Notes under the pieces: generated by a model
What the model saw: only the letters and a program-made list of their open reading frames with translations
Told to the model about the DNA's origin: nothing
Databases searched by the model: none
Origin: Alcanivorax borkumensis SK2
GTDB lineage: Bacteria; Pseudomonadota; Gammaproteobacteria; Pseudomonadales; Alcanivoracaceae
Length of the DNA stretch: 64,000 nucleotides
Assembly: GCF_000009365.1 (NCBI RefSeq)
Contig: NC_008260.1
Location: 841,501 to 905,500, forward strand
Direction: 5' to 3'
Shown: in pieces, positions 9,722-17,884 of the stretch
How positions within the stretch are numbered: position 1 is the first letter of the stretch
Layout of the letters: each line of letters starts with the position of its first letter
Translations under genes and position numbers: made by a program

Positions 9722-10159
9722 ATGAGCGGCGTAAAGATACGGGTGCCGCGCAAGCTCGTCGCCGAGATGAACGTGGTGCCTTACATCGATGTGATGCTGG
9801 TACTGCTGGTGATCTTCATGGCCACGGCTCCGATGATGACCCAGGGTATTAATGTGGACCTGCCGGACAGCAACAGCGACCCTATTGATACCACTAAGAG
9901 CGAGCCTGTGATCATTTCGGTGACTGCGGATGGCCGTTATTTCATTGATGTGGGCGGTGACAGCCAGAAATCTTCTAGCCTGGAAACCGTCAAAGGTCAT
10001 GTTCTGCGTATTCATAAGCATAAGCCGTCCACCCTGTTTTTGGTGGAAGGTGATGGCAATGTGGCCTATGCCCGGGTGGTGTCATTGATGGGCGCGTTGC
10101 AGGAAGCCGGCATTAGCCAACTTGGGTTGGTGACTGAGCCGCAGGGACGCAATGAGTGA
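9722..10159 (+). CDS. tolR: Tol-Pal system protein TolR
   Basis: The 145-residue ExbD/TolR protein has one membrane helix (about residues 18-38) carrying the proton-path Asp in VPYIDVMLVLLVIFM, followed by a periplasmic domain. It forms the proton-driven stator with TolQ. It starts 2 nt after tolQ and overlaps tolA by 8 nt, so it is translated within the same operon. Confidence 0.95.
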   Translation: MSGVKIRVPRKLVAEMNVVPYIDVMLVLLVIFMATAPMMTQGINVDLPDSNSDPIDTTKSEPVIISVTADGRYFIDVGGDSQKSSSLETVKGHVLRIHKHKPSTLFLVEGDGNVAYARVVSLMGALQEAGISQLGLVTEPQGRNE

Positions 10160-10928
10160 TCGCCGTGTTGCGTTGTTGTTTACGCTGCTTATTCACTTGC
10201 TGGTGTTTGGTTTGTTGGTGTTTAGCTGGAGCACGGATCCGTCATTGCATAAGGCCCCAGTGGTGCCGCCCCATGTGAAGGCGACCATGGTGGAGCGCTC
10301 CAAGCAGCAGAAAGCGCCGGTAGCGAAACCCAAGAAGGAAGTAAAACCGACCCCCAAGCCGACAGCAAAACCTAAGCCTAAGCCCAAAACGGAACCTAAA
10401 CCTAAACCGACGCCCAAGCCCGATCCGAAGCCTGCGCCGGCAAAAAAGCCGGAGCCTAAACCTAAACCCAAATCGGCGCCTAAACCCAAGGCCGAGAAGA
10501 AGCTGGTGGTACCGGAGATCGATACCCCGAGCTTGGAAGAGATGTTGGCCGAGGAAGAGCTGGAAATGGACAGGCAGAACAAAGCCTCTGCCCAGCCAGA
10601 TAAGGAAATGGCTAGTAACGCGGATCAGGCAAATGCACAGGTGGCCAGTTTTACCGATGCCATTGCCTCCCATGTGGGTCAGCAATGGCGGATTCCCGGC
10701 AATTATCGTAACCGAGATGACATCCGCACACGGGTAAGAATAAAGATGATCCCTGGTGGTGAAGTGGTGAATGTCTCTGTGGCGCAAAGTAGCGGCTACC
10801 CGGATTTTGACGACTCGGTGTTGAATGCAGTCAAGCTAGCCAGCCCACTACCGGTACCTGATGGATCGCTTTTTAACGAACAGTTTCGCTCACTGGTGAT
10901 CGAATTCGATCCTGGAGTTGCACAATGA
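10152..10928 (+). CDS. tolA: Cell envelope integrity protein TolA (Pro/Lys-rich)
   Basis: The 258-residue protein has an N-terminal membrane anchor (LLFTLLIHLLVFGLLVF, residues 8-24) and a long Pro/Lys-rich stretch (about residues 48-118) built of PKPKPK-type repeats. A short helical linker follows. The C-terminal domain III (WRIPGNYRNRDD to the end) binds Pal/TolB. In E. coli the middle domain is a long Ala/Lys/Glu helix; here it looks more like TonB. The DNA repeats units of the kind cctaaacc. Operon position makes TolA secure despite the unusual middle. Confidence 0.93.
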   Translation: MSDRRVALLFTLLIHLLVFGLLVFSWSTDPSLHKAPVVPPHVKATMVERSKQQKAPVAKPKKEVKPTPKPTAKPKPKPKTEPKPKPTPKPDPKPAPAKKPEPKPKPKSAPKPKAEKKLVVPEIDTPSLEEMLAEEELEMDRQNKASAQPDKEMASNADQANAQVASFTDAIASHVGQQWRIPGNYRNRDDIRTRVRIKMIPGGEVVNVSVAQSSGYPDFDDSVLNAVKLASPLPVPDGSLFNEQFRSLVIEFDPGVAQ

Positions 10929-12247
10929 TAGGTGTGTTAAGGATGCAGCAAACCTGTAAACGAAAGATATGGATGCAAATCAGCGTCGCTTTGGTGACAT
11001 CTTTGTGGATGATCAGTGCGCAGGCTGAGTTGCTCATCAAGGTAACTGAGGGCCGTGTGGATGCGGTGCCGATCGCTGTAGTGCCTTTTGATGGTGCAAA
11101 AAATGCAGAGGAAGATGTCTCCGCGATCGTTCAGGCGGACCTGCACCGCAGCGGTCAGTTTAAACCGCTGCCGCCGCAAGACATGCTCAGCCGCCCCCGT
11201 AATGAGCAAGAGATGATTTATCGGGATTTCAAAGTGCTGGGCACAGAGTATGTGATCACCGGCAGCATGAAGCGTCAGGAAACCGGCGGTTACGAGGTCG
11301 GTTATGCACTGTTTGATGTGGCGCGGCAAAAGAAATTGATGTCGGAAACCTATCGCCCGCCGGCGTCCCAGCTACGTGATGTGGCCCATGCCATCAGCGA
11401 TCGTATCTATGAGCAGCTCACTGGGATCCCTGGAGCGTTCTCTACGAAAATTCTTTATGTGACCCATAATCGCCATGATGCCAATCCGTATCAGCTGCAA
11501 TATGCCGATGCGGATGGCCACCGAGTAACGACCATCTTGCGTAGTAACGAACCGATAATGAGCCCTACCTGGTCGCCAGATGGCAGGAAAATTGCTTACG
11601 TTTCCTTTGAAGATCAGGGGCGGCCAGGTATTTATATTCACAACCTGGCCACCACTGAACGGGAGAAGGTGTCCAGCTTTAGCGGCATTAACGGTGCACC
11701 AGACTGGTCGCCAGATGGTCAGCACTTGGCGTTGACCTTGTCCCGTGACGGCAATCCCGAAATTTATATGTTGAATCTGTCGACCAAGGTGTTGACCCGG
11801 TTAACGAACAATTACGGCATTGATACCGAGCCGCGTTGGTTGCCCGATGGCGAACACTTGGTGTTCACTTCCAGCCGTTCCGGGGGGCCACAGATTTACA
11901 AACTGAACATAAATGATAAGTCGGTTCGGCGGGTTTCGTTCCAGGGCGGCTATAATGCGCGCTCGGATGTAACCCCAGACGGCCGCTATCTCGTTTATGT
12001 GCATCGACGAAATGGAAATTACAATGTCGGTGTGCAGGACCTCCAGCGTGGCACATTTAATATTGTGACCCGTACCGATATGGATGAATCGCCCAGTGTT
12101 GCGCCCAATGGAAGTATGGTAATTTACGGGACGCAACATGGGGGAGCGGGGGTTCTGGAAGCCGTATCCATTGATGGCAGAGTCAAAGTTGAGCTGCCGT
12201 CGAAGGAAGGGGAAGTCAGAGAGCCGGCATGGTCGCCGTTCCTCTGA
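10925..12247 (+). CDS. tolB: Tol-Pal system beta-propeller protein TolB
   Basis: The periplasmic protein has 440 residues. A signal peptide (to about residue 34, SAQA) is followed by an alpha/beta domain (VPIAVVPFDGAKNAEED) and a six-bladed propeller with WSPDGRKIAYVS, WSPDGQHLALTL, WLPDGEHLVFTS and similar blades. It binds Pal and TolA. The ATG at 10925 overlaps the tolA stop; an in-frame ATG at 10943 would give a more typical, shorter signal peptide. Confidence 0.96.
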   Translation: MIGVLRMQQTCKRKIWMQISVALVTSLWMISAQAELLIKVTEGRVDAVPIAVVPFDGAKNAEEDVSAIVQADLHRSGQFKPLPPQDMLSRPRNEQEMIYRDFKVLGTEYVITGSMKRQETGGYEVGYALFDVARQKKLMSETYRPPASQLRDVAHAISDRIYEQLTGIPGAFSTKILYVTHNRHDANPYQLQYADADGHRVTTILRSNEPIMSPTWSPDGRKIAYVSFEDQGRPGIYIHNLATTEREKVSSFSGINGAPDWSPDGQHLALTLSRDGNPEIYMLNLSTKVLTRLTNNYGIDTEPRWLPDGEHLVFTSSRSGGPQIYKLNINDKSVRRVSFQGGYNARSDVTPDGRYLVYVHRRNGNYNVGVQDLQRGTFNIVTRTDMDESPSVAPNGSMVIYGTQHGGAGVLEAVSIDGRVKVELPSKEGEVREPAWSPFL

Positions 12248-12291
12248 GTGGTGCTCGAGTCCAATACTAGGAAATTATAGGAGTTTTTCGC

Positions 12292-12861
12292 ATGCGTTCA
12301 TTACTAAACCCGCTGTTTGCTCTGGTTCTGGCAGCTGCATTGGCAGCTTGTTCCAGTACACCGACTGAAGATGATACCTCTGCTACCGATAGCATGTCTC
12401 AGACTGATACCTCTCCAGTAACATCTGTTGAGCGGTCAGAGCCGGTTAAGCCCGACACTAGCAGCATTCCGCTAACTGCTGACAACTTCTACAACCATCC
12501 GTCCAACTATGACGGTACCACCGATTCACGTGTTATTTACTTCGCATTCGACAGCAACACCATTCCGGCTGCGGCGTTTGAAACCCTGCGAGCCCACGCG
12601 ACCTACTTGAAGAACAACGCTAACGCGAAAATTCGTCTGGAAGGCCACGCTGATGAGCGCGGTACTCGTGAATACAACGTTGCACTGTCCGAGCGTCGCT
12701 CTAAAGCGGTAGAGAAGTTCCTGCGCGTACAGGGTGTTGCTTCTTCTCAGCTTGAAATCGTGTCCTATGGCGAAGAGAAGCCGGCAGCATTTGGTCACTC
12801 TGAAATGGATTGGGCCAAAAACCGCCGTGTAGAAATTAACTATCTGTCTGGCCGTCCGTAA
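12292..12861 (+). CDS. pal: Peptidoglycan-associated lipoprotein Pal
   Basis: The 189-residue outer-membrane lipoprotein has the lipobox LAACSS (Cys about residue 20), a Ser/Thr/Asp-rich linker and an OmpA-like domain. The motif IRLEGHADERGTREYN is near 118-133 and the SERRSKAVEKFL segment that contacts diaminopimelate follows. It ties the outer membrane to the wall and cycles between TolB and peptidoglycan. A good ribosome-binding site (TAGGAG) precedes the ATG. Confidence 0.97.
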   Translation: MRSLLNPLFALVLAAALAACSSTPTEDDTSATDSMSQTDTSPVTSVERSEPVKPDTSSIPLTADNFYNHPSNYDGTTDSRVIYFAFDSNTIPAAAFETLRAHATYLKNNANAKIRLEGHADERGTREYNVALSERRSKAVEKFLRVQGVASSQLEIVSYGEEKPAAFGHSEMDWAKNRRVEINYLSGRP

Positions 12862-12864
12862 GGC

Positions 12865-13629
12865 ATGAAGGTATTGATGAGAGCGCGCCTGATTGTAGGC
12901 GCGATGCTCGGCACCTTGGTGTTCTGTGCACATGCACAGAGCACTGGGCCGCTGGCCGTAGAAGAGCGCAGCCTAGCCCAGGCGCAATCAAAAATGCGCA
13001 GTGCCTCCACACCGTCTGCTGCGGTGAATGAGGATGGGTTGATGGTATTAATGCAGCAGCAGCAACAGTTTGAAGAGCAGATTCAACAGCTGCAGGGGCA
13101 GCTGGAAGAGTTGCGTCATGAACTTTCCACTCTCAAAAAAGCTGAGCGTGAGCGTTATCTGGATCTTGATGCCCGAATTAATACGTTAGCGGAGCGGGGA
13201 AGCACTGCGAAGGAAGAGGCTGCAGTCGCGGGTAACAATGACCCGGAAGCGGATCGAGCTGCCTATAACGCCGCTAAAGACAAGTTGGTGGCTGGTGACT
13301 TCAGCGGTGCCATTGCCGGTTTCGAGGCGTACCTGAAGGATTTCCCGCAAGGGCTATCCCGGGCGGATGCCCATTTCTGGGCGGGTAAGCTGTACAGTGA
13401 CCAGAAAGAGCCGGATTTGCAGAAGGCGCAAGGTCATTTCCAAGCTGTGGCGGACAACTACCCGGACCATAGCAAGGCGTCGAAAAGCCTCTATATCTTG
13501 GCGGTCATGCAGGCCAACGCCGGAGAAATTTCGCCTGCCAAGGTCAATCTGCACAAGCTTATCAAGCAATATCAGGATAGTAGAGAAGCCAAGCAAGCTC
13601 AGGGTCTTCTCGAGCAGCTCAACGAGTAA
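12865..13629 (+). CDS. cpoB: Cell division coordinator CpoB
   Basis: The 254-residue periplasmic protein has a signal peptide ending CAHAQS. A Gln-rich trimerising coiled coil (QQQQQFEEQIQQLQGQLEEL, about 65-85) is followed by TPR repeats (FSGAIAGFEAYLKDFPQG, LQKAQGHFQAVADNYPDH). CpoB couples Tol-driven constriction with PBP1B peptidoglycan synthesis. The ATG at 12865 lies 3 nt after pal; an ATG at 12877 with GAAGG upstream gives a more typical signal peptide and may be the real start. Confidence 0.94.
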   Translation: MKVLMRARLIVGAMLGTLVFCAHAQSTGPLAVEERSLAQAQSKMRSASTPSAAVNEDGLMVLMQQQQQFEEQIQQLQGQLEELRHELSTLKKAERERYLDLDARINTLAERGSTAKEEAAVAGNNDPEADRAAYNAAKDKLVAGDFSGAIAGFEAYLKDFPQGLSRADAHFWAGKLYSDQKEPDLQKAQGHFQAVADNYPDHSKASKSLYILAVMQANAGEISPAKVNLHKLIKQYQDSREAKQAQGLLEQLNE

Positions 13630-13636
13630 GCCGCGC

Positions 13637-13679
13637 CTATCACCTTTATCTGCGTCACAGATGCGGGCAAAGGTGATAG
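13637..13679 (+). repeat. Nested hairpin in the cpoB-queE leader
   Basis: CTATCACCTTT (13637-13647) pairs perfectly with AAAGGTGATAG (13669-13679). The 21-nt loop contains a second 5-bp stem, ATCTG (13648-13652) with CAGAT (13658-13662). No T-run follows, and the queE start lies 44 nt downstream. It does not match the preQ1 riboswitch sequences I know. Confidence 0.65.
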
Positions 13680-13723
13680 AATCCGCGCATTTCCCCCCTC
13701 TTTCAGGGCTTTCAGGAGATGTT

Positions 13724-14365
13724 GTGGAACTCCGCCTCACCGAAATATTCCATTCGTTACAAGGTGAATCCCGCACTGTGGGCCGCCCAACGGTATTCGT
13801 GCGCCTAACGGGTTGCCCGCAACGCTGTGTTTGGTGTGATACAGAATATGCGTTCTCCGGGGGAGAAAAATGGAGTTTGGCCGCTATTCTTGAGGAGGTG
13901 GCGGCTCTCGGTGCTCAGTATGTGACGGTGACGGGAGGAGAGCCCTTAGCGCAACCAAGCTGCCTGCCATTGCTTAAGACGCTCTGTGATGAGGGTTATC
14001 AAGTAAGCCTGGAAACGGGCGGCGCCATGGATATTGCCGGTGTGGACGAGCGGGTGTCTGTGGTGATGGATCTTAAAGCGCCGGGTTCAGGTGAACAGCA
14101 CAATAATCGGCTGAGCAATATCGCTCTACTCAAGGCTCACCACCAGGTGAAGTTCGTGCTGGCGGACCGCAAGGATTACGATTGGGCACGCTTTATGCTG
14201 GATCAGTACCAGTTACACCAGCGGGTCAGTGATGTGCTGTTCTCACCTGTGCAAGGGACTTTAGCCCCGGGAGACTTGGCGAATTGGATTGTCGAAGACC
14301 GTTTGCCGGTACGTTTCCAATTGCAGCTACATAAGCTTCTTTGGAATGATGCTCGCGGACGCTGA
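13724..14365 (+). CDS. queE: 7-carboxy-7-deazaguanine synthase QueE
   Basis: The 213-residue radical SAM enzyme converts CPH4 to 7-carboxy-7-deazaguanine in queuosine synthesis. The [4Fe-4S] motif is CPQRCVWC (CX3CX2C, residues about 27-34), and the family GESRTVGRPTVFVRLTGC precedes it. I chose GTG at 13724 because it follows AGGAG at 5-nt spacing and gives VELRLTEIFHSLQGES, the usual N-terminus. The same frame is open far upstream into cpoB, but that extension has no family similarity. Confidence 0.93.
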   Translation: MELRLTEIFHSLQGESRTVGRPTVFVRLTGCPQRCVWCDTEYAFSGGEKWSLAAILEEVAALGAQYVTVTGGEPLAQPSCLPLLKTLCDEGYQVSLETGGAMDIAGVDERVSVVMDLKAPGSGEQHNNRLSNIALLKAHHQVKFVLADRKDYDWARFMLDQYQLHQRVSDVLFSPVQGTLAPGDLANWIVEDRLPVRFQLQLHKLLWNDARGR

Positions 14366-14445
14366 TTAAGGTCAGACGCAAGATCTCTATGCGCCAAACG
14401 TGAAGTCTCACAACCCTAAAGCAAAGAGTAATGAAGGAACCTGCC

Positions 14446-15114
14446 ATGAAAAAAGCCGTGGTGCTGTTGTCCGGTGGCTTGGATTCAGCCACTTGCTTGG
14501 CGATCGCCCGTGATCAGGGCTATGCCTGCCATACCATTGCATTCGATTATGGCCAACGCACTCGGTCAGAGTTGGATGCGGCGGAGCGTGTGTCTGGCGT
14601 GTTGGGGGCGTTGAGTCACCGTGTCATTGAGCTGGGTATGGGGAATATCGGCGGCTCTGCGTTGACGGATCATTCCATTGAGGTGCCGGAAAACGGGGGT
14701 GACGGTATTCCTGTGACCTATGTGCCGGCCCGTAACACGGTATTCCTGTCTCTGGCGCTAGGTTTGGCGGAAGTGATTGATGCGCAAGCTATTTTTATTG
14801 GAGTGAATGCGGTGGACTATTCAGGCTATCCAGATTGCCGGCCGGCGTTTATCGAGGCGTTTCAGTCCATGGCCACTTTAGCCACCAAGGCAGGGGTAGA
14901 AGGGAGGCCCATGCAGATTGAGACTCCGTTAATGCATTTGAGTAAAGCGCAGATTATTCAGCGGGGGGTGGCGTTGGGTTTGGATTACGGTCTTACCGTC
15001 TCTTGTTATCAGGCTGACGATCATGGAAATGCTTGTGGGAAATGCGACAGTTGCCGTCTGCGCAGCCAAGGCTTCGAGGATGCATTGGTTAAAGATCCAA
15101 CAAACTATCAATAA
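14446..15114 (+). CDS. queC: 7-cyano-7-deazaguanine synthase QueC
   Basis: The 222-residue ATP-dependent ligase makes preQ0 from CDG and ammonia. The PP-loop is [17 protein letters not shown] (residues about 5-21) and the C-terminal zinc site uses [17 protein letters not shown]. The start ATG at 14446 follows GAAGGAA; an in-frame ATG 15 nt earlier lacks a site. It lies 80 nt after queE, so the two steps are probably expressed together. Confidence 0.95.
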   Translation: MKKAVVLLSGGLDSATCLAIARDQGYACHTIAFDYGQRTRSELDAAERVSGVLGALSHRVIELGMGNIGGSALTDHSIEVPENGGDGIPVTYVPARNTVFLSLALGLAEVIDAQAIFIGVNAVDYSGYPDCRPAFIEAFQSMATLATKAGVEGRPMQIETPLMHLSKAQIIQRGVALGLDYGLTVSCYQADDHGNACGKCDSCRLRSQGFEDALVKDPTNYQ

Positions 15115-15139
15115 AGCAGAAAAAAAATGGGTTAACCCC

Positions 15140-15167
15140 TTGTCACCAAGAAATAAATCCGTATTAT
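15140..15167 (+). promoter_or_regulatory. Promoter of tRNA-Lys
   Basis: TTGTCA (15140-15145) and TATTAT (15162-15167) are spaced 16 bp and end 19 bp before the tRNA. A GC-rich discriminator (GCGCC) follows, as in stringently controlled stable-RNA promoters. Confidence 0.7.
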
Positions 15168-15186
15168 TTGCGCCTCCTTCGGGAGC

Positions 15187-15262
15187 GGGTCGTTAGCTCA
15201 GTTGGTAGAGCAGTTGGCTTTTAACCAATTGGTCGCTGGTTCGAATCCAGCACGACCCACCA
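15187..15262 (+). tRNA. tRNA-Lys (anticodon TTT)
   Basis: The 76-nt gene is nearly identical to E. coli tRNA-Lys. Acceptor GGGTCGT (15187-15193) pairs with ACGACCC (15252-15258), and CCA is encoded. The anticodon loop is CTTTTAA and the T arm contains GGTTCGAATCC. Confidence 0.97.
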
Positions 15263-15267
15263 TATTT

Positions 15268-15297
15268 AAAAGGGCTCGCCTACGGCGGGCCCTTTTT
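15268..15297 (+). terminator. Intrinsic terminator after tRNA-Lys
   Basis: AAAGGGCTCGCC and GGCGGGCCCTTT form an 11-12 bp stem (one G-U pair) with a TACG-type loop and a T-run. Confidence 0.85.
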
Positions 15298-15351
15298 CGT
15301 TCCAGCTTCCTTTCTATTTTCTTCCTTGATGATCTTTGCGCGGTAGGTGAA

Positions 15352-15756
15352 TTAGCGCTGTAACTCCCCAATACCTTGAAACCCGCAGGCTTCCTGTTCT
15401 TCTGCAGGCCTCCACACCGGCAAACCCGCTTGCTCTGCAAGCGCCACCATATGTGCTGTGCCGCGTCCGCCGGGAAAGGCAATCACTGCCTGCGGACGGC
15501 CGTGGTGCAGCATTCGGCGGTTGCGCATGGGGCCAGCAGCTCGACCATGGGCTTTCCAGTTGGCAGGGTAGCTCACCTGATCAATACCGTGGTCATGGGC
15601 CCACTGCCCAGCCAGACGGTCCGCACCGCTGGCATTGCCATGGATGAGGAGGGATAGGGTGTTATCCCGATGTAGACGGTTCAGGGTGCGTGCCAGTAGA
15701 GCCTGGTTGTCAAAATCACGGCCACCGCAGACAAGAATGCGCATTTTGCTGTCCAT
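15352..15756 (-). CDS. DUF2493 (SLOG-like) domain protein
   Basis: The 134-residue protein carries MRILVCGGRDFDNQALLARTL at the start, GNASGADRLAGQWAHDHG in the middle and AVIAFPGGRGTAHMVALAEQAG near the end. This is the nucleotide-binding Rossmann-like fold of DUF2493/SLOG proteins, related to lysine-decarboxylase-like and DprA folds. The ligand is unknown. Such genes are frequent on phages and plasmids. Here it stands alone between tRNA-Lys and the photolyase operon. MRILVCGG (start 15744) may be the true N-terminus. Confidence 0.8.
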   Translation of the reverse strand: MDSKMRILVCGGRDFDNQALLARTLNRLHRDNTLSLLIHGNASGADRLAGQWAHDHGIDQVSYPANWKAHGRAAGPMRNRRMLHHGRPQAVIAFPGGRGTAHMVALAEQAGLPVWRPAEEQEACGFQGIGELQR

Positions 15757-15956
15757 AAGGTCAGTGTTTTGAGGAGTATAAGCATAGACTTCAACGATTG
15801 CACCTTTGTGATCACTGTCTTGCTGAAGTGTGATGGAACACCTTCACAATGCGTTGACAGGTCGCTGGGGTAAGGTTGTACAGATTTCTACTTTTGTATA
15901 ACCCTGAGGTGCCGGCGGAACTGCTTGCCAGCCTCTACTGCCACTGAGGTCACTCC
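15757..15956. promoter_or_regulatory. Divergent promoter region of the light-response operon
   Basis: This 200-bp gap separates the DUF2493 gene from the six-gene operon. It contains TTGACA at 15854-15859 and, further down, the 30-bp dyad at 15874-15903. TATAAC (15897-15902) inside the right arm could serve as a -10. Confidence 0.5.
15874..15903. promoter_or_regulatory. Dyad operator, LitR/MerR type (candidate)
   Basis: GGTTGTACA (15874-15882) and TGTATAACC (15895-15903) are complementary but for one base, with a 12-bp spacer. TGTACA/TGTATA words are typical of LitR/CarH-type MerR operators. It lies 54 bp before the first gene of an operon that encodes a MerR-family regulator. Confidence 0.55.
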
Positions 15957-16976
15957 ATGGACGCGGTTAAATCTGAGAAAAAGGACATTCTGGCGCGTAT
16001 TCCGGTTGGTATCAGCGCCTGTTTGCTGGGCTTGGAGGTGCGCCACGATAAAGGCCACAAGCATTCGCGTTACTGTACCGAGGTTCTGTCGCAGTACTTT
16101 GAGTTTCGCTCCCAGTGTCCAGAAATGGGGGCAGGAATGTCGGCACCGCGCAAAGCAATGCATTTGGTGGACGATGGGGAAAAGCATCCGGTGAATAATG
16201 ACGCAGGCGAAGGCTCTGAAGCGCCGCTGCGGTTGCTAACCACGGATGGTAAGCGAGATTGCACCGGGATGATGATGGATTTCATCGACCGGACGTTGCC
16301 GTCACTAGCGCCGTTGCGTGGCTATATTCTGATGGCCAAGTCTCCCAGCTGCGGGATGGAAAGAATCCGTGTCTACAACGAGGCGGGCAATGTACAACGT
16401 CGGGATGCCAGCGGGCTGTTCGCTGCGGCGCTGGCACGCCGTTATCCGCTAATGCCACTGGAAGAAGAAGGGCGCCTGAATGATGCCGCTCTGCGTGAAA
16501 ACTTTATCGAGCGCGTGTTCCTGTATGACGACTGGTGTCAGATGATGGAACAAGGCCTGACCGCTAAAAAGCTGATTGTGTTCCATAGCCGTCACAAATT
16601 TCAGCTGTTGGCTCATTGCCAGAAAACCTACCGTGAAGTGGGCCCCATGCTGGCGGACCTTCAAGCACGCCCGCTGCAAGACATTGCCGGGGATTATATT
16701 CATGCGGTGATGTCCGCCATGAAGAAGCGTGTATCCCGGGGCGCCCATGTGAATACCCTGCAACATCTGGCCGGGTTTTTGCGCCAGGATCTAGGTGGAG
16801 ACGACAGGGCGTTGATCAACGAACAGATAGACGCTTATCTGCGTGAAGAGGTGCCGCTGGTTGTGCCGATGACCCTGTTGCGTGGTGCCCTGCGTAAAAC
16901 CGATCAGCCTTACTTGGCCCAGCAGCGCTATCTTTCCCCGTACCCGGACCCGCTAGGCCTGAGAAATCGGGTATGA
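15957..16976 (+). CDS. DUF523-DUF1722 two-domain protein (YbgA-like)
   Basis: The 339-residue protein fuses an N-terminal DUF523 domain to a C-terminal DUF1722 domain. DUF523 shows GISACLLGLEVRHDKGHKHS near residue 18 and a later AKSPSCGMERIRVY. DUF1722 shows KLIVFHSRHKFQLLAHCQKTYREVG and the tail PYPDPLGLRNRV. DUF523 proteins include the TudS thiouracil desulfurases, which bind an iron-sulfur cluster through Cys residues such as those visible here. Proteins of this type commonly neighbour photolyase genes. It overlaps the MerR gene by 4 nt (ATGA). Confidence 0.88.
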   Translation: MDAVKSEKKDILARIPVGISACLLGLEVRHDKGHKHSRYCTEVLSQYFEFRSQCPEMGAGMSAPRKAMHLVDDGEKHPVNNDAGEGSEAPLRLLTTDGKRDCTGMMMDFIDRTLPSLAPLRGYILMAKSPSCGMERIRVYNEAGNVQRRDASGLFAAALARRYPLMPLEEEGRLNDAALRENFIERVFLYDDWCQMMEQGLTAKKLIVFHSRHKFQLLAHCQKTYREVGPMLADLQARPLQDIAGDYIHAVMSAMKKRVSRGAHVNTLQHLAGFLRQDLGGDDRALINEQIDAYLREEVPLVVPMTLLRGALRKTDQPYLAQQRYLSPYPDPLGLRNRV

Positions 16977-17884
16977 GCGAGTCTACAAGCAGGGTTCAAG
17001 TTGCGGACCGACAAGCCGGTAGCATCAGCATTCAGCACGTGAGCATGCACTGCGGTATCCCCGCGGTGACTTTGCGTGCCTGGGAGCGTCGTTATGGTTT
17101 GTTGACGCCCGCACGCACGGATAAAGGGCATCGGCGTTATAGCGAAGTGGATATCGCTTGTATCGAGCAGATTCAGCATTGGCTGGAGCGAGGGGTGCCG
17201 ATCAGTCAGGTGGCGGGGCTACTGGCTGATTCAGCAGCGGCTAACGGGGCGGTGTGGGAACAGGGTGCCGAACAGCAAGGGCCTTGGCGCGGGGCAGTAA
17301 CAGACGCGATCTGCGCGCTGGAGTCGCTCAACACCCGCCGTCTGGAACAGTTGCTCAATGGGCTGCTGAATGATTATAGCCATGCTCTGGTACTGGATCA
17401 CTTTTGTGATCCCGTGCGGGCACGTTTGGCTGACACTTCAGCCCTGGGTGGATGGCTCACCCTGTTTGACGGTGTGCTGCAGGCCAAGTGGTCGTCGCGG
17501 GCATTATCGCTGGCGCCACGGGGTGGGGAGGCCGGCTGGTTGCTGGTGCCGGTGGGGAGAGCCTTGCCGGCACTGGAACTGGCGATGGTATTGAACCGCC
17601 CGCTCTGGTGTCTGGGGGCTCCTTTGGTGACGGTAGAACTGCGCAGTGTACTCAAAAGCCTGGCGCAACGGGCCGGTGGTGTGCTCTGGGTGGTGGATCG
17701 CTGGCCAACGGCGGCCCAGCGTCAGCAAATCGGTATCGCTTCTGGTTGTGGCCTCAGTGAGGCGTGCTGGGGGCTGGATCTATCGCAAATGACACTGCCG
17801 CAAGAGGTAGCCCAGCTTGGCGGGCGTCGGCAGGGGCTGGCGAGCGAACTGGATCGACTTCAACAATCCTGGAGTACGCCATGA
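16973..17884 (+). CDS. MerR-family regulator, class II LitR-like
   Basis: The 303-residue protein has a MerR winged helix at residues about 15-80 (SMHCGIPAVTLRAWERRYGL, GHRRYSEVDI). The long C-terminal part occupies the place of the CarH/LitR light-sensing domains. I see no DxHxxG cobalamin-binding motif there, which fits the class II LitR type described in Pseudomonas putida; those need a partner photoreceptor. It sits between the DUF523 gene and phrB with 4-nt overlaps on both sides. It probably controls its own operon through the dyad at 15874. Confidence 0.85.
   Translation: MSESTSRVQVADRQAGSISIQHVSMHCGIPAVTLRAWERRYGLLTPARTDKGHRRYSEVDIACIEQIQHWLERGVPISQVAGLLADSAAANGAVWEQGAEQQGPWRGAVTDAICALESLNTRRLEQLLNGLLNDYSHALVLDHFCDPVRARLADTSALGGWLTLFDGVLQAKWSSRALSLAPRGGEAGWLLVPVGRALPALELAMVLNRPLWCLGAPLVTVELRSVLKSLAQRAGGVLWVVDRWPTAAQRQQIGIASGCGLSEACWGLDLSQMTLPQEVAQLGGRRQGLASELDRLQQSWSTP

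Noticed and set aside
10193..10787. Long reverse-strand open frames opposite tolA
   Set aside because: They are low-complexity shadows of the Pro/Lys repeat (Gly/Leu- or Arg/Phe-rich) with no ribosome-binding site.
13367..13723. Long in-frame N-terminal extension of QueE
   Set aside because: It runs through cpoB in another frame and shows no family similarity; GTG 13724 with AGGAG fits the QueE start.
13637..13723. preQ1 riboswitch before queE
   Set aside because: The hairpin is perfect but neither the class I tail nor the class II core known to me is present.
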